NCBI GenBank assembly: GCA_017461605.1
Contig: JAFTXN010000006.1
Span: 162,216-226,215, forward strand
Length of the DNA: 64,000 nucleotides
Direction: 5' to 3'
DNA from: Bacteroidaceae bacterium
GTDB taxonomy: Bacteria > Bacteroidota > Bacteroidia > Bacteroidales > Bacteroidaceae
The notes beneath the pieces were generated by a model that did not search any database, was not told the origin of the DNA, and worked only from the letters and a program-made list of their open reading frames with translations. The position numbers were made by a program, and so were the translations under genes. This document shows, piece by piece, positions 8,588 to 15,988 of this stretch. Numbering within the stretch: position 1 is the stretch's first letter; each line of letters starts with the position of its first letter.

Positions 8588-9526
8588 ATGGAAACAATCA
8601 GATGCCTCATCCTTGGCTCCGGCCCTGCCGGTTACACTGCCGGAATATATGCCGGCCGCGCCGGACTCTCACCCGTGATATACGAAGGTCTGCAACCCGG
8701 TGGCCAACTCACCACAACCACCGAAATCGAGAACTTCCCCGGCTATCCCGAAGGTATCGATGGCAATCAGATGATGGACGACCTGTGCCAACAAGCCAAA
8801 CGCTTTGGTGCAGAAATCCGCTCTGCCATCGCTGTGAAAGCCGATTTGGAAACAGCTCCTTACACACTCACCTTCGATGATGGATCCGTCGTAAAATGCC
8901 ACACGCTCATCATTGCCACCGGAGCCACAGCCAAATACTTGGGTTTGGGAGACGAGGAAAAATATAAGGGTCAAGGTGTCAGTGCCTGCGCCACTTGCGA
9001 TGGTTTCTTCTATCGTAAGAAGAATGTAGCCGTGGTCGGCGGTGGTGACACAGCCTGCGAAGAAGCCACCTATCTGGCCGGCCTTGCAGCAAAGGTATAT
9101 CTCATTGTTCGCAAGAACTACCTGCGTGCCTCACAAGCCATGCAGGACCGCGTGTTCGAAAATCCCAAGATCGAAGTGCTCTTCGAGACCAACACCGTAG
9201 GTCTGTTTGGCGAGGACGGTGTGGAAGGAGCCCATCTCGTTCGCAAAAAAGGCACACCCGAAGAGGAAAACTTCGACATCGCCATCGATGGATTCTTCCT
9301 TGCCATTGGTCACAAGCCCAATAGCGACTTGTTCCGCCCATGGGTCAAAACCGATGAAACAGGGTACATCATCACCGAAGGCATGACGCCACGCACCGGT
9401 GTGCCTGGCGTATTTGCAGCAGGCGACGTAGCCGATCCACTCTATCGTCAGGCTATTACAGCTGCAGCCAGCGGATGCAAAGCAGCCATCGAAGCCGAAC
9501 GCTATCTCTCTGAGAAAGGACTTTAA
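8588..9526 (+). CDS. trxB: Thioredoxin-disulfide reductase
   Basis: An FAD/NADPH enzyme that keeps thioredoxin reduced. The 312 residues include the FAD-binding GSGPAG (10-15), the redox pair Cys134/Cys137 in SACATCDG, the NADPH-binding GGGDTACEEA (151-160) and the C-terminal FAD motif GVFAAGDVAD. Length and order match low-molecular-weight TrxB. It follows the LolA-like gene by 59 bp and a hairpin terminator lies after it. It is the likely electron source for Bcp (4378) and the thioredoxin-fold protein at 57621, though the latter is probably periplasmic. Confidence 0.96.
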   Translation: METIRCLILGSGPAGYTAGIYAGRAGLSPVIYEGLQPGGQLTTTTEIENFPGYPEGIDGNQMMDDLCQQAKRFGAEIRSAIAVKADLETAPYTLTFDDGSVVKCHTLIIATGATAKYLGLGDEEKYKGQGVSACATCDGFFYRKKNVAVVGGGDTACEEATYLAGLAAKVYLIVRKNYLRASQAMQDRVFENPKIEVLFETNTVGLFGEDGVEGAHLVRKKGTPEEENFDIAIDGFFLAIGHKPNSDLFRPWVKTDETGYIITEGMTPRTGVPGVFAAGDVADPLYRQAITAAASGCKAAIEAERYLSEKGL

Positions 9527-9571
9527 CCCCTTTCTCTCGAAAAACCATTCGAAAATACAATTCAAACCATC

Positions 9572-9636
9572 AGAGTTGGCAATCACCTCCCAGCGGCAAG
9601 AAACTTCTTGAACGGGAATTGCCAACTCTTTCTTTT
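9572..9636 (+). terminator. Terminator after trxB
   Basis: AGAGTTGGCAAT pairs perfectly with ATTGCCAACTCT across a loop of about 34 bases that can fold further, followed by TTCTTTTCC. Confidence 0.7.
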
Positions 9637-9683
9637 CCTCTCAACAATCCTCTTTGCCTCCCCCATCCCTCCACACTTCAATC

Positions 9684-10208
9684 ATGAAGCATCGCACACT
9701 CCTCCATACATTCATCCTGCTCATCACAATCATTGCAACAAGTTCCTGCCGCACACAGCAATCGGCTTCGCACATCGACTACCGCGCCTTGGTGCGTGCT
9801 GCCGACAAGTTAGGTTTCGACATTGAGGAACACGATGATCATGCCCTGATGCTTGAATCTGCTTCGTGGATAGGCACACCTTATCAATACGGTGGAAACA
9901 CTCGTCATGGTGTCGACTGCTCAGGACTTACCTGCGCCATCTATCAGAACGTCTACCGCCTTCGGCTTCCACGCCGCAGCGTTGATCAGCACAACCACTC
10001 GTTGTGTACCCCCGTGTCGGGCCATCTCAAGCAAGGCGACCTCCTCTTCTTCTCTTCCCAAAATAGTAATGGGCGTTGTGCGCATGTCGGCATCTACCTA
10101 AAGAACAATAGCTTCATTCACGCCAGCAGCACACGCGGAGTTGTTGTTGACAATCTAACAGGGCGTTATTGGCAAAAACACCTCATCGGTGCCAAGCGCA
10201 GACCCTAA
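9684..10208 (+). CDS. NlpC/P60 family lipoprotein, peptidoglycan hydrolase
   Basis: A 174-residue lipoprotein with an NlpC/P60 cysteine peptidase domain, a family that cuts peptidoglycan stem peptides. The signal peptide MKHRTLLHTFILLITI ends at a lipobox with Cys22. The catalytic set is present: Cys79 in HGVDCSGL, His134 in CAHVGIY and His146 in FIHASS. An upstream in-frame Met at 9654 would put ten residues before the signal peptide, so the ATG at 9684 is preferred. It stands alone between the trxB terminator and the tRNA genes. Anchoring in the outer membrane is likely but inferred. Confidence 0.9.
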   Translation: MKHRTLLHTFILLITIIATSSCRTQQSASHIDYRALVRAADKLGFDIEEHDDHALMLESASWIGTPYQYGGNTRHGVDCSGLTCAIYQNVYRLRLPRRSVDQHNHSLCTPVSGHLKQGDLLFFSSQNSNGRCAHVGIYLKNNSFIHASSTRGVVVDNLTGRYWQKHLIGAKRRP

Positions 10209-10293
10209 GAGGCTTTTCCTCGTTGCATTAGCCTGTGATTTTCACCAAAAGGCAGTTTCCACGCAACAAAACCGCGTTTTTTTACGCCAAACC

Positions 10294-10324
10294 TTTGGAG
10301 CGTAAAAAAATATTACTACTTTTG
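10294..10324 (+). promoter_or_regulatory. Promoter of tRNA-Ser/tRNA-Glu
   Basis: TTTG at 10294-10297, 19 bases, TACTTTTG at 10317-10324. The -33 box lies in the loop of a perfect 11-bp inverted repeat (TTTTTTTACGC at 10277-10287 with GCGTAAAAAAA at 10300-10310). Confidence 0.75.
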
Positions 10325-10353
10325 CACCGCATTCAAGAGAGATTGCAAGGATT

Positions 10354-10440
10354 GGAAGTGTGGGTGAGTGGCTGAAACCACCAGTTTGCTAAACTGACGT
10401 ACGGGTTACCGTACCGGGGGTTCGAATCCCCCCGCTTCCG
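10354..10440 (+). tRNA. tRNA-Ser (anticodon GCU)
   Basis: 87 bases fold as a long-variable-arm tRNA. GGAAGTG pairs with CGCTTCC in the acceptor; the anticodon loop TTTGCTAAA carries GCT; the variable arm is GTACGGGTTACCGTAC; the T arm is GGGGG-TTCGAAT-CCCCC. No CCA end is encoded, so Cca must add it. It is cotranscribed with tRNA-Glu 13 bp later. Confidence 0.95.
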
Positions 10441-10453
10441 CTAAGCCAATGGA

Positions 10454-10525
10454 GGCGCTTTCGTCTATCGGCTAGGACACATGCCTCTCACGCATGGAAG
10501 ACGGGTTCGATTCCCGTAGGCGCTA
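10454..10525 (+). tRNA. tRNA-Glu (anticodon CUC)
   Basis: 72 bases. Acceptor GGCGCTT pairs with AGGCGCT (with wobble at 1-72 and 6-67); the D arm region is GTCTATCGGCTAGGAC; anticodon stem CATGC/GCATG encloses CTCTCAC, anticodon CTC; T arm ACGGG-TTCGATT-CCCGT. No encoded CCA. CUC would be a second Glu isoacceptor beside an expected UUC one elsewhere. Confidence 0.9.
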
Positions 10526-10528
10526 CAA

Positions 10529-10576
10529 ACAAGAACGAGCAACCAACATAAGTCGGTTGCTCGTTCTTGTTGTTTC
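10529..10576 (+). terminator. Terminator after tRNA-Glu
   Basis: ACAAGAACGAGCAACC pairs perfectly over 16 bp with GGTTGCTCGTTCTTGT (10555-10570), loop of 10, followed by TGTTTC. It ends the two-tRNA transcript. Confidence 0.85.
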
Positions 10577-10585
10577 TTCAAGTAA

Positions 10586-10676
10586 GCATCTGTCACTTTC
10601 TCATCGAACGCACTGTAATTCAATGGGCTTCTCGGTGACAGATGCGGTGACAGATGAGATGTTATCTGTCACTCTC
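10586..10676 (+). repeat. ATCTGTCAC / GTGACAGAT repeat cluster
   Basis: In the 360-bp gap 10526-10885 the 9-mer ATCTGTCAC and its complement GTGACAGAT occur four times (about 10588, 10634, 10646 and 10664), two of them 12 bases apart in direct orientation. The same 9-mer clusters at 31238-31298. No gene is seen here. Confidence 0.55.
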
Positions 10677-10822
10677 CGCTTTGCCAAAAATCATAACACC
10701 TTGGTTTAGAATAGTTACTGGAGGTACAGACTTTGTCGTTATCTTTCACCATATCTATCACTATATCTAAACAACATTGGAGGGGGATTGGAAATGACTA
10801 TCAAAAATTCCGTGATTTTTCA

Positions 10823-10853
10823 TTGATACTTCACTTGTCTTTTCATATATTTG
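10823..10853 (+). promoter_or_regulatory. Promoter of the WG-repeat protein gene
   Basis: TTGA at 10823-10826, 19 bases, TATATTTG at 10846-10853. The leader would be about 25 bases. Confidence 0.6.
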
Positions 10854-10885
10854 CAAAATAAGGTTATTTTTTACACTAATTAATT

Positions 10886-13456
10886 ATGGCTATGAAAACG
10901 ACACGTATTTTTTTCGCACTGCCGTTCTGCCTTTGTATGTTACTCTTTGCCGTACCATCGAGTAGCGATGCACAAATTCTGAAGAGGCTCAGTAAGGGAT
11001 TGGAAAAGGTAAACAAGGGGCTGGAGAGAGTCAACAGGGGTTTGGGTGAGCTGACCAACCCTAATGCTTCGAGAAGTGAGAAGCCGGGAGCTGCAGGAAG
11101 TAATGCAGCGAATGCCTCGGCTACACCATCTACACCCGACACCCGCAATTGGAAGAAGGTGGAACCAACGTACAAAACACCTTTCATTTCGGGAAACACA
11201 AAATTCCTGCAAGTGCCCAACCTCTATGACTATACAGTGGGCGATGTGCACGAAGGGGTCTTTTCCGTGAAAAAGAATTATAAGTATGAGTTCTGGCGTG
11301 TGACGGGCAAGCGACTTTATGCCGACGAGTGGGAGCACCCAGAGTCGTCGTATGACTTTTTCCCCTATTTCAATAGCGGCGTGTGTCCGATGGTGAGCAG
11401 CAAACCTGCGGCTGATGGTAAAAAGCGCTGGCACTTGCTCTATCTGGACGGCAGTGTGAAGGAACTGGATCCGACGTACAAGGAAATTACACACTTCAGC
11501 GACGGTCTGGCTATCGTGAAGCAAACGGTGAACTACAAGGACCAATATTTTTATATTAACGTGCGAGGCGAGAAGACCTTTCCCAACATCCGCTTGAATG
11601 GCGATGCTGATGATGCTATGCGTCCGATGCGCAATGGTCTGCGCGCCTTTCGTGAATACAAGGAATGGAGCCAGGAGTTTCGCACACTGTATGCCTGGGG
11701 CTATATGGACGCCAACGGCAAAGTGGTGATTCCGGCAACATATATGAAGGCGACAGACTTCAGTGAAGGTTATGCTTGGGTGGAAAAGACATTGGGCGAA
11801 CCACAACTGATTGATAAGACGGGTAAAGTAGTGTTTGCACCAGGAAAGTACAACTATTATTCAGACGTAGTGAATGGGAAATTCTATATCCAACGCTCCA
11901 ACAGTGACAATCTGGAATACTACGATATCACAGGCAAGAAATTGGCAGTATTCAACAACGGTATGCCTTTTTACGATGGCTATGCTTTTGTTGAAGTCGA
12001 TGTGGATGGCGGCAACGATGGTGTGAAACTCATCAACAACAATTGCGAAATCGTTCGTCATTTCTCCTTTGAAGATTTCGTTGCCTACAATCTCGACAGA
12101 ATGACTTTCTCTCCCCTTGGCACAGTGGTGTATAGCGATATGAACGACGCCTCAATACGCAACAACAAGGGCGATGTGCTTATCTCTGCTTGGGATGGTG
12201 AATGGACTGACCGTATTTCAGGTTTCAGAAACTTTACGGCTGATGGCTATGCTATAATGAAAAACATTTCGATGAACGATAAAAAATATCATGGCATCAT
12301 CAACACCACAGCAGAGTTGGAATGGCTCTTCTCGACCGAAGAGTATACAAAGGATTGGGGTGATTGGCCCATTGAACCAGAACCTGAGCCAGATGATTCA
12401 GTGGGGTTTGATGATCCGATCCCCGAACCTGTTCCACCAACTGACGGACCAATCGGCCCAAAGAACCGCGAGAAGCAACAATACAAAATCACTGTGAAAT
12501 GCGAACCGGCCATGGGTGGAACGGCAAGCATCACACCTGCTAAAGTATTTCAGTATGGTGATATGACCACACTCACGGCAAAGGCTAACAAGGACTGGGG
12601 TATTACTCATGTGACCAGCGATGCAGAAGGCTATGCTGTGCCAAAATTAGGTGAACCATTTGCCGTAACGACTGATATGACGTTGACTGTTCATTTCTTG
12701 GAAAAGGATACCACCGAAGCACCGCAACACACCACTGCGCTGCAAGGTACGCGACATAAGTTCCTCGAAAACAAAGAATGGTCGATGGACACAGAAATCT
12801 ATGCCGAAATCAGTGCTGAGCCTAACATATCTTCTCCCTATGGCGAAAACACTTATGGTTTCATCACAGCTATGGTCGATCCCAACAAGCAGTTAGTAAT
12901 GCCTGAGTTCACCGCTTACATCTTCACAGCCCCGCTCAAAGTTTGCGGTTATCAGTTCGACCGGCAGACCAACCGTCGCTGGATGGTTCTTGAGGGTGGT
13001 GCCTATGCTGTGGGCAACTTGCTGGTACACCCTGAGGGTGCCGGAATGATGGGCTTATACTTCACTGCCATCCTGGCACTCAACAATCACAGCGATTTCC
13101 AATTGTCGCCACGCCGCTACCGCCTGGAAATGCTCGACTACAATGCTGAAACAGGCGAGTTCACCTGTGGCGCAATGCAAACCTTCGCGGCGAATTATGG
13201 TTGGTTGAATTCTGACGACAAACGTTTGGATAAGAAGACAAATGGGTTCTTTATGACAGCAACCGACTCAGGATTGCCGGGCGACCTCTTCCAAGGTGCC
13301 AAGCTCAAGGTGGCGCCCAAACGCAACGACGTGCATTGGTATCCCTCCATCAAGTGGTACAAGGAAGACGAAGGTGCTATGCAACAAGGCATCGAAAACC
13401 TCGGCAAGGCATACCGCACAATTCAGACAGACTATGATAAAGTCTTTGGCGAATAA
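10886..13456 (+). CDS. Secreted WG-repeat protein with InlB B-like module
   Basis: An 856-residue exported protein of unknown function. After a signal peptide (about residues 1-30) comes a short amphipathic stretch, LSKGLEKVNKGLERVNRGL, then WG/KWG-type repeats at about 100-480 (for example YMDANGKVVIPATYM and LIDKTGKVVF). A Pro/Glu-rich linker at about 490-520 leads to a module at about 530-600 resembling the divergent InlB B-repeat (ITVKCEPAMGGTASITPAKV). The last 250 residues I do not recognise. An alternative start is the Met at residue 3. It lies alone between the tRNA genes and a decayed tRNA-Glu fragment and has its own promoter and terminator. Surface exposure is inferred. Confidence 0.8.
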   Translation: MAMKTTRIFFALPFCLCMLLFAVPSSSDAQILKRLSKGLEKVNKGLERVNRGLGELTNPNASRSEKPGAAGSNAANASATPSTPDTRNWKKVEPTYKTPFISGNTKFLQVPNLYDYTVGDVHEGVFSVKKNYKYEFWRVTGKRLYADEWEHPESSYDFFPYFNSGVCPMVSSKPAADGKKRWHLLYLDGSVKELDPTYKEITHFSDGLAIVKQTVNYKDQYFYINVRGEKTFPNIRLNGDADDAMRPMRNGLRAFREYKEWSQEFRTLYAWGYMDANGKVVIPATYMKATDFSEGYAWVEKTLGEPQLIDKTGKVVFAPGKYNYYSDVVNGKFYIQRSNSDNLEYYDITGKKLAVFNNGMPFYDGYAFVEVDVDGGNDGVKLINNNCEIVRHFSFEDFVAYNLDRMTFSPLGTVVYSDMNDASIRNNKGDVLISAWDGEWTDRISGFRNFTADGYAIMKNISMNDKKYHGIINTTAELEWLFSTEEYTKDWGDWPIEPEPEPDDSVGFDDPIPEPVPPTDGPIGPKNREKQQYKITVKCEPAMGGTASITPAKVFQYGDMTTLTAKANKDWGITHVTSDAEGYAVPKLGEPFAVTTDMTLTVHFLEKDTTEAPQHTTALQGTRHKFLENKEWSMDTEIYAEISAEPNISSPYGENTYGFITAMVDPNKQLVMPEFTAYIFTAPLKVCGYQFDRQTNRRWMVLEGGAYAVGNLLVHPEGAGMMGLYFTAILALNNHSDFQLSPRRYRLEMLDYNAETGEFTCGAMQTFAANYGWLNSDDKRLDKKTNGFFMTATDSGLPGDLFQGAKLKVAPKRNDVHWYPSIKWYKEDEGAMQQGIENLGKAYRTIQTDYDKVFGE

Positions 13457-13503
13457 ACCGATACGAGGCGGTACGAAATAACCATTACCTCAGTTACCCA
13501 CAT

Positions 13504-13541
13504 ATCCCATGTTTGTGCTTGAAACAAACATGGGATTTTTA
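13504..13541 (+). terminator. Terminator after the WG-repeat gene
   Basis: ATCCCATGTTTGT pairs perfectly over 13 bp with ACAAACATGGGAT, 7-base loop, then a T run. Confidence 0.88.
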
Positions 13542-13597
13542 TTTATCGGTGTCCGACAAAAGACATCTGCCAATGGTCTGAGCCAAGGGGGGGGACA

Positions 13598-13640
13598 CTT
13601 TCGTCTATCGGCTATGACACATGCCTCACACGCTTGGAAG
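13598..13640 (+). pseudogene. Degenerate tRNA-Glu fragment
   Basis: 43 bases match the D-arm to anticodon-arm part of the tRNA-Glu gene (10458-10500) with only three differences (40 of 43 identical). Acceptor pairing, variable region and T arm are absent, and one change breaks the anticodon stem, so it cannot be a working tRNA. It lies 3.1 kb downstream of its parent, on the far side of the WG-repeat gene. Confidence 0.8.
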
Positions 13641-13797
13641 AAAAGGTTTCTAATCAGAATTCTGCGCAAATACGGGCCTTTCGACAAGAATCACCAAGCG
13701 TTCGGCACACCGTAAAGCGGATTTCGGAAGAAACAACAAGCACCGGGTCATGCCACGAAAGGCACTGCAAGGGGCAGCGAAACGCCTTCCGGATTTA

Positions 13798-13884
13798 TTA
13801 TCATTAGGGTGATACGTTCTTATCACCATAATGATACGTTCTTATCACTATAATGATAATTTCTTATCACCCTAATGATAATTC
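13798..13884 (+). repeat. 22-bp-period palindromic array E
   Basis: Four tandem units start at 13798, 13820, 13842 and 13864 (22, 22, 22, 21 bases). Each has the form TTATCAnnnTAATGATAA-type palindrome plus a linker ending CGTTC, ATTTC or ATTC. It sits in the 812-bp gap 13457-14268. The gap also holds the terminator, the tRNA fragment, a GC-rich hairpin (GCTCCCC with GGGGAGC at about 13980-14003) and the promoter cassettes; I find no gene in it. Confidence 0.8.
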
Positions 13885-14045
13885 AACGAGAATGCTCGTC
13901 GGAAGTGGTTTTGGTGCTTGCAAAAAGGGGCGTAAAGGGGTGTAGAGGATTAAAGACTCATACCCCTCACCGCTTCGCGGAGCTCCCCGGCCTCAGGGGA
14001 GCAGCACCGTCCGGACTGTCCGCGGGCTGAAATGTTGGATTTTTA

Positions 14046-14237
14046 CTCGCCTTGCACCCTTTTGCTTACGCCAAAGTAGGCGGCGGCTCGGCAAGAAAAA
14101 CAAAAAACTCTGCATTTTGTTTTGTACTGCGCTCGCCTTGCACCCTTTTGCTTACGCCAAAGTAGGCGGCGGCTCGGCAAGAAAAACAAAAAACTCTGCA
14201 TTTTGTTTTGTCCTGCGCTCGCCTTGCACTACTTTTG
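14046..14237 (+). repeat. Tandem 86-bp promoter cassettes upstream of the ThiE-like gene
   Basis: The segment beginning CTCGCCTTGCAC recurs at 14046, 14132 and 14218, an exact 86-bp period; two full copies and the start of a third. Copies differ by one or two bases. In the first two the position of the -7 box reads CCTTTTG; the third continues into a perfect TACTTTTG. A related 85-bp cassette lies at 36682-36874. Confidence 0.85.
14207..14237 (+). promoter_or_regulatory. Promoter of the ThiE-like gene and prs
   Basis: TTTG at 14207-14210, 19 bases, TACTTTTG at 14230-14237: full consensus. The -33 box and spacer are supplied by the end of the second cassette and the start of the third. Confidence 0.75.
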
Positions 14238-14268
14238 CAAAGAAATCTTAACATAGCAGTTTAGACGC

Positions 14269-14877
14269 ATGAAACTCATCCTAATGACCACTCCCTATTT
14301 CTTTGTTGAGGAGCACCAAATACTGACGGCGCTTTTTGACGAAGGATTGGAGCTCCTGCATCTGCGTAAGCCGAACACCGAACCCGTGTATTCGGAACGC
14401 CTGCTCTCTCTGATTCCGGAAACGTATCGTCGACGCATCGTGGTGCACGACCATTTCTATCTGAAGAACGAATACAAGCTGAAAGGCATACACCTGAACA
14501 GTCGCAATTCCGAACTGCCCAACAACTACAAGGGACACATCTCATGCAGTTGTCACACGCCCGAAGAAGTGGTGGCACGCAAGAAGATGTGCGATTACGT
14601 CATACTCTCACCCATCTACAACAGTATCTCCAAGAGTGGCTACACCACCCCCTTCACCCCCGCATTGCTCAAGGAACTGGCCGGCAACAAAGTCATCGAC
14701 CGCAAAGTAATGGCCTTGGGCGGTGTCGACCTTGACAACATCCGTGCCATCGAAGAGGCCGGTTTCGGAGGTGCCATCCTGCTGGGAGCTATTTGGAATC
14801 GATTCGACATCCATACCACACAGGATTTTAAGGATCTCATCAATCACTTCCGGAAAATCAAGAAAGCCATCGGATAA
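14269..14877 (+). CDS. Thiamine phosphate synthase/TenI-like protein
   Basis: A 202-residue TIM-barrel protein of the ThiE/TenI family. ThiE joins the pyrimidine and thiazole halves of thiamine; TenI-type members have other roles in thiazole handling. Family landmarks: LLHLRKPN near residue 30, the IVVHDHFYLKNEYKLKGIHL segment, SCSCHTPEEV, DYVILSPIYNSISKSGY (phosphate loop) and ALGGVDLDNI near the C-terminus. It has a cassette-borne promoter and is followed by prs after 35 bp. No other thi gene and no visible TPP riboswitch lie nearby, so the exact activity is open. Confidence 0.75.
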   Translation: MKLILMTTPYFFVEEHQILTALFDEGLELLHLRKPNTEPVYSERLLSLIPETYRRRIVVHDHFYLKNEYKLKGIHLNSRNSELPNNYKGHISCSCHTPEEVVARKKMCDYVILSPIYNSISKSGYTTPFTPALLKELAGNKVIDRKVMALGGVDLDNIRAIEEAGFGGAILLGAIWNRFDIHTTQDFKDLINHFRKIKKAIG

Positions 14878-14912
14878 GTAAATTCAAAAACCATTATAAA
14901 GCTTTTCAAGAA

Positions 14913-15848
14913 ATGAGCAACAATTCTTTCATGGTGTTCTCCGGCACTAACAGCCGTTATCTTGCAGAGAAAATCTGCGCCGAGTTAAACTGCCCGCTGG
15001 GTAACCTCGTCGTTACGAAATTTGCCGATGGCGAATTCGAAGTAAGCTACGAAGAGAGCATTCGCGGTCGCGATGTATTCCTCGTACAAAGCACTTTCCC
15101 CAACTCCGACAATCTGATGGAGCTTCTCCTGATGATCGATGCCGCCAAGCGTGCTTCAGCCAATAGTATCTGCGCAGTGGTTCCCTATTTCGGATGGGCT
15201 CGCCAGGACCGCAAGAGCAAGCCTCGTGTATCAATCGGTGCCAAGCTCGTAGCCGATCTGCTGAGTGTGGCCGGCATCGACCGCCTCATCACGATGGACC
15301 TCCACGCAGACCAGGAGCAAGGTTTCTTTGATGTACCGGTTGACCACCTGTATGCCTCAACCATCATGTTGCCCTACATCAAGAGCCTGGGCCTCGACAA
15401 CCTTTGCATCGCCACCCCCGACGTTGGTGGTTCGAAGCGTGCATCTTCGTATGCCAAGTATCTGGACTGCCCCATGGTGCTCTGCAACAAGACACGTAAG
15501 AAGGCCAACGAAGTGGACAGCATGCAGATCATCGGTGATGTGAAGGGCATGGATGTAATCCTCGTCGATGACATCGTCGACACCGCCGGCACCATCTGCA
15601 AGGCTGCCGACATCATCATGGAGAATGGTGCCAACAGCGTACGAGCCATTGCCAGCCACTGCATCATGTCCGGTCCTGCCAACGAGCGCGTTGAAGCATC
15701 TTCGCTCAAGGAAATGCTCTTCACCGACAGCATCCCCTACAAGGGCAATTGCGACAAAGTGAAACAAATCTCCGTGGCCGGTCTCTTGGCAGAAACCATC
15801 CGCCGCGTGATGGACAACGAGAGCATCAGTTCACAATATCTCATCTAA
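14913..15848 (+). CDS. prs: Ribose-phosphate pyrophosphokinase
   Basis: Makes PRPP from ribose 5-phosphate and ATP, for nucleotide, His and Trp synthesis. It is 311 residues, the usual length. The PRPP-binding loop VDDIVDTAGT lies at about 218-227, and DLHADQEQGFFD and WARQDRKSKPR (ATP and catalytic regions) are conserved. N-terminal MVFSGTNSRYLAEKI is typical of the class I enzyme. It probably shares a transcript with the ThiE-like gene upstream and ends at a strong terminator. Confidence 0.97.
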   Translation: MSNNSFMVFSGTNSRYLAEKICAELNCPLGNLVVTKFADGEFEVSYEESIRGRDVFLVQSTFPNSDNLMELLLMIDAAKRASANSICAVVPYFGWARQDRKSKPRVSIGAKLVADLLSVAGIDRLITMDLHADQEQGFFDVPVDHLYASTIMLPYIKSLGLDNLCIATPDVGGSKRASSYAKYLDCPMVLCNKTRKKANEVDSMQIIGDVKGMDVILVDDIVDTAGTICKAADIIMENGANSVRAIASHCIMSGPANERVEASSLKEMLFTDSIPYKGNCDKVKQISVAGLLAETIRRVMDNESISSQYLI

Positions 15849-15872
15849 TCTCTGCATCTCGCAGAAGAAATA

Positions 15873-15919
15873 AAAAGCCTAAGATACACCTTTTCACAAG
15901 GTATATCTTGGGCTTTTTT
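15873..15919 (+). terminator. Terminator after prs
   Basis: AAAGCCTAAGATACACCTT pairs with AAGGTATATCTTGGGCTTT (few mismatches), short loop, followed by a T run. Confidence 0.85.
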
Positions 15920-15988
15920 CTCCTGCGAAAAGAGAAGAATCATCAATTCAGCTACTCAACTTAACCAATCTCACTAACACATCTCGCA

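Noticed and set aside
10454-13640. Integrated mobile element between tRNA-Glu and its fragment
   Set aside because: No integrase, relaxase or phage gene is present and the duplicated part is not the tRNA 3' end, so I report it only as an observation.
14238-14268. TPP riboswitch before the ThiE-like gene
   Set aside because: The leader after the promoter is only about 30 bases, too short for the THI-box fold.
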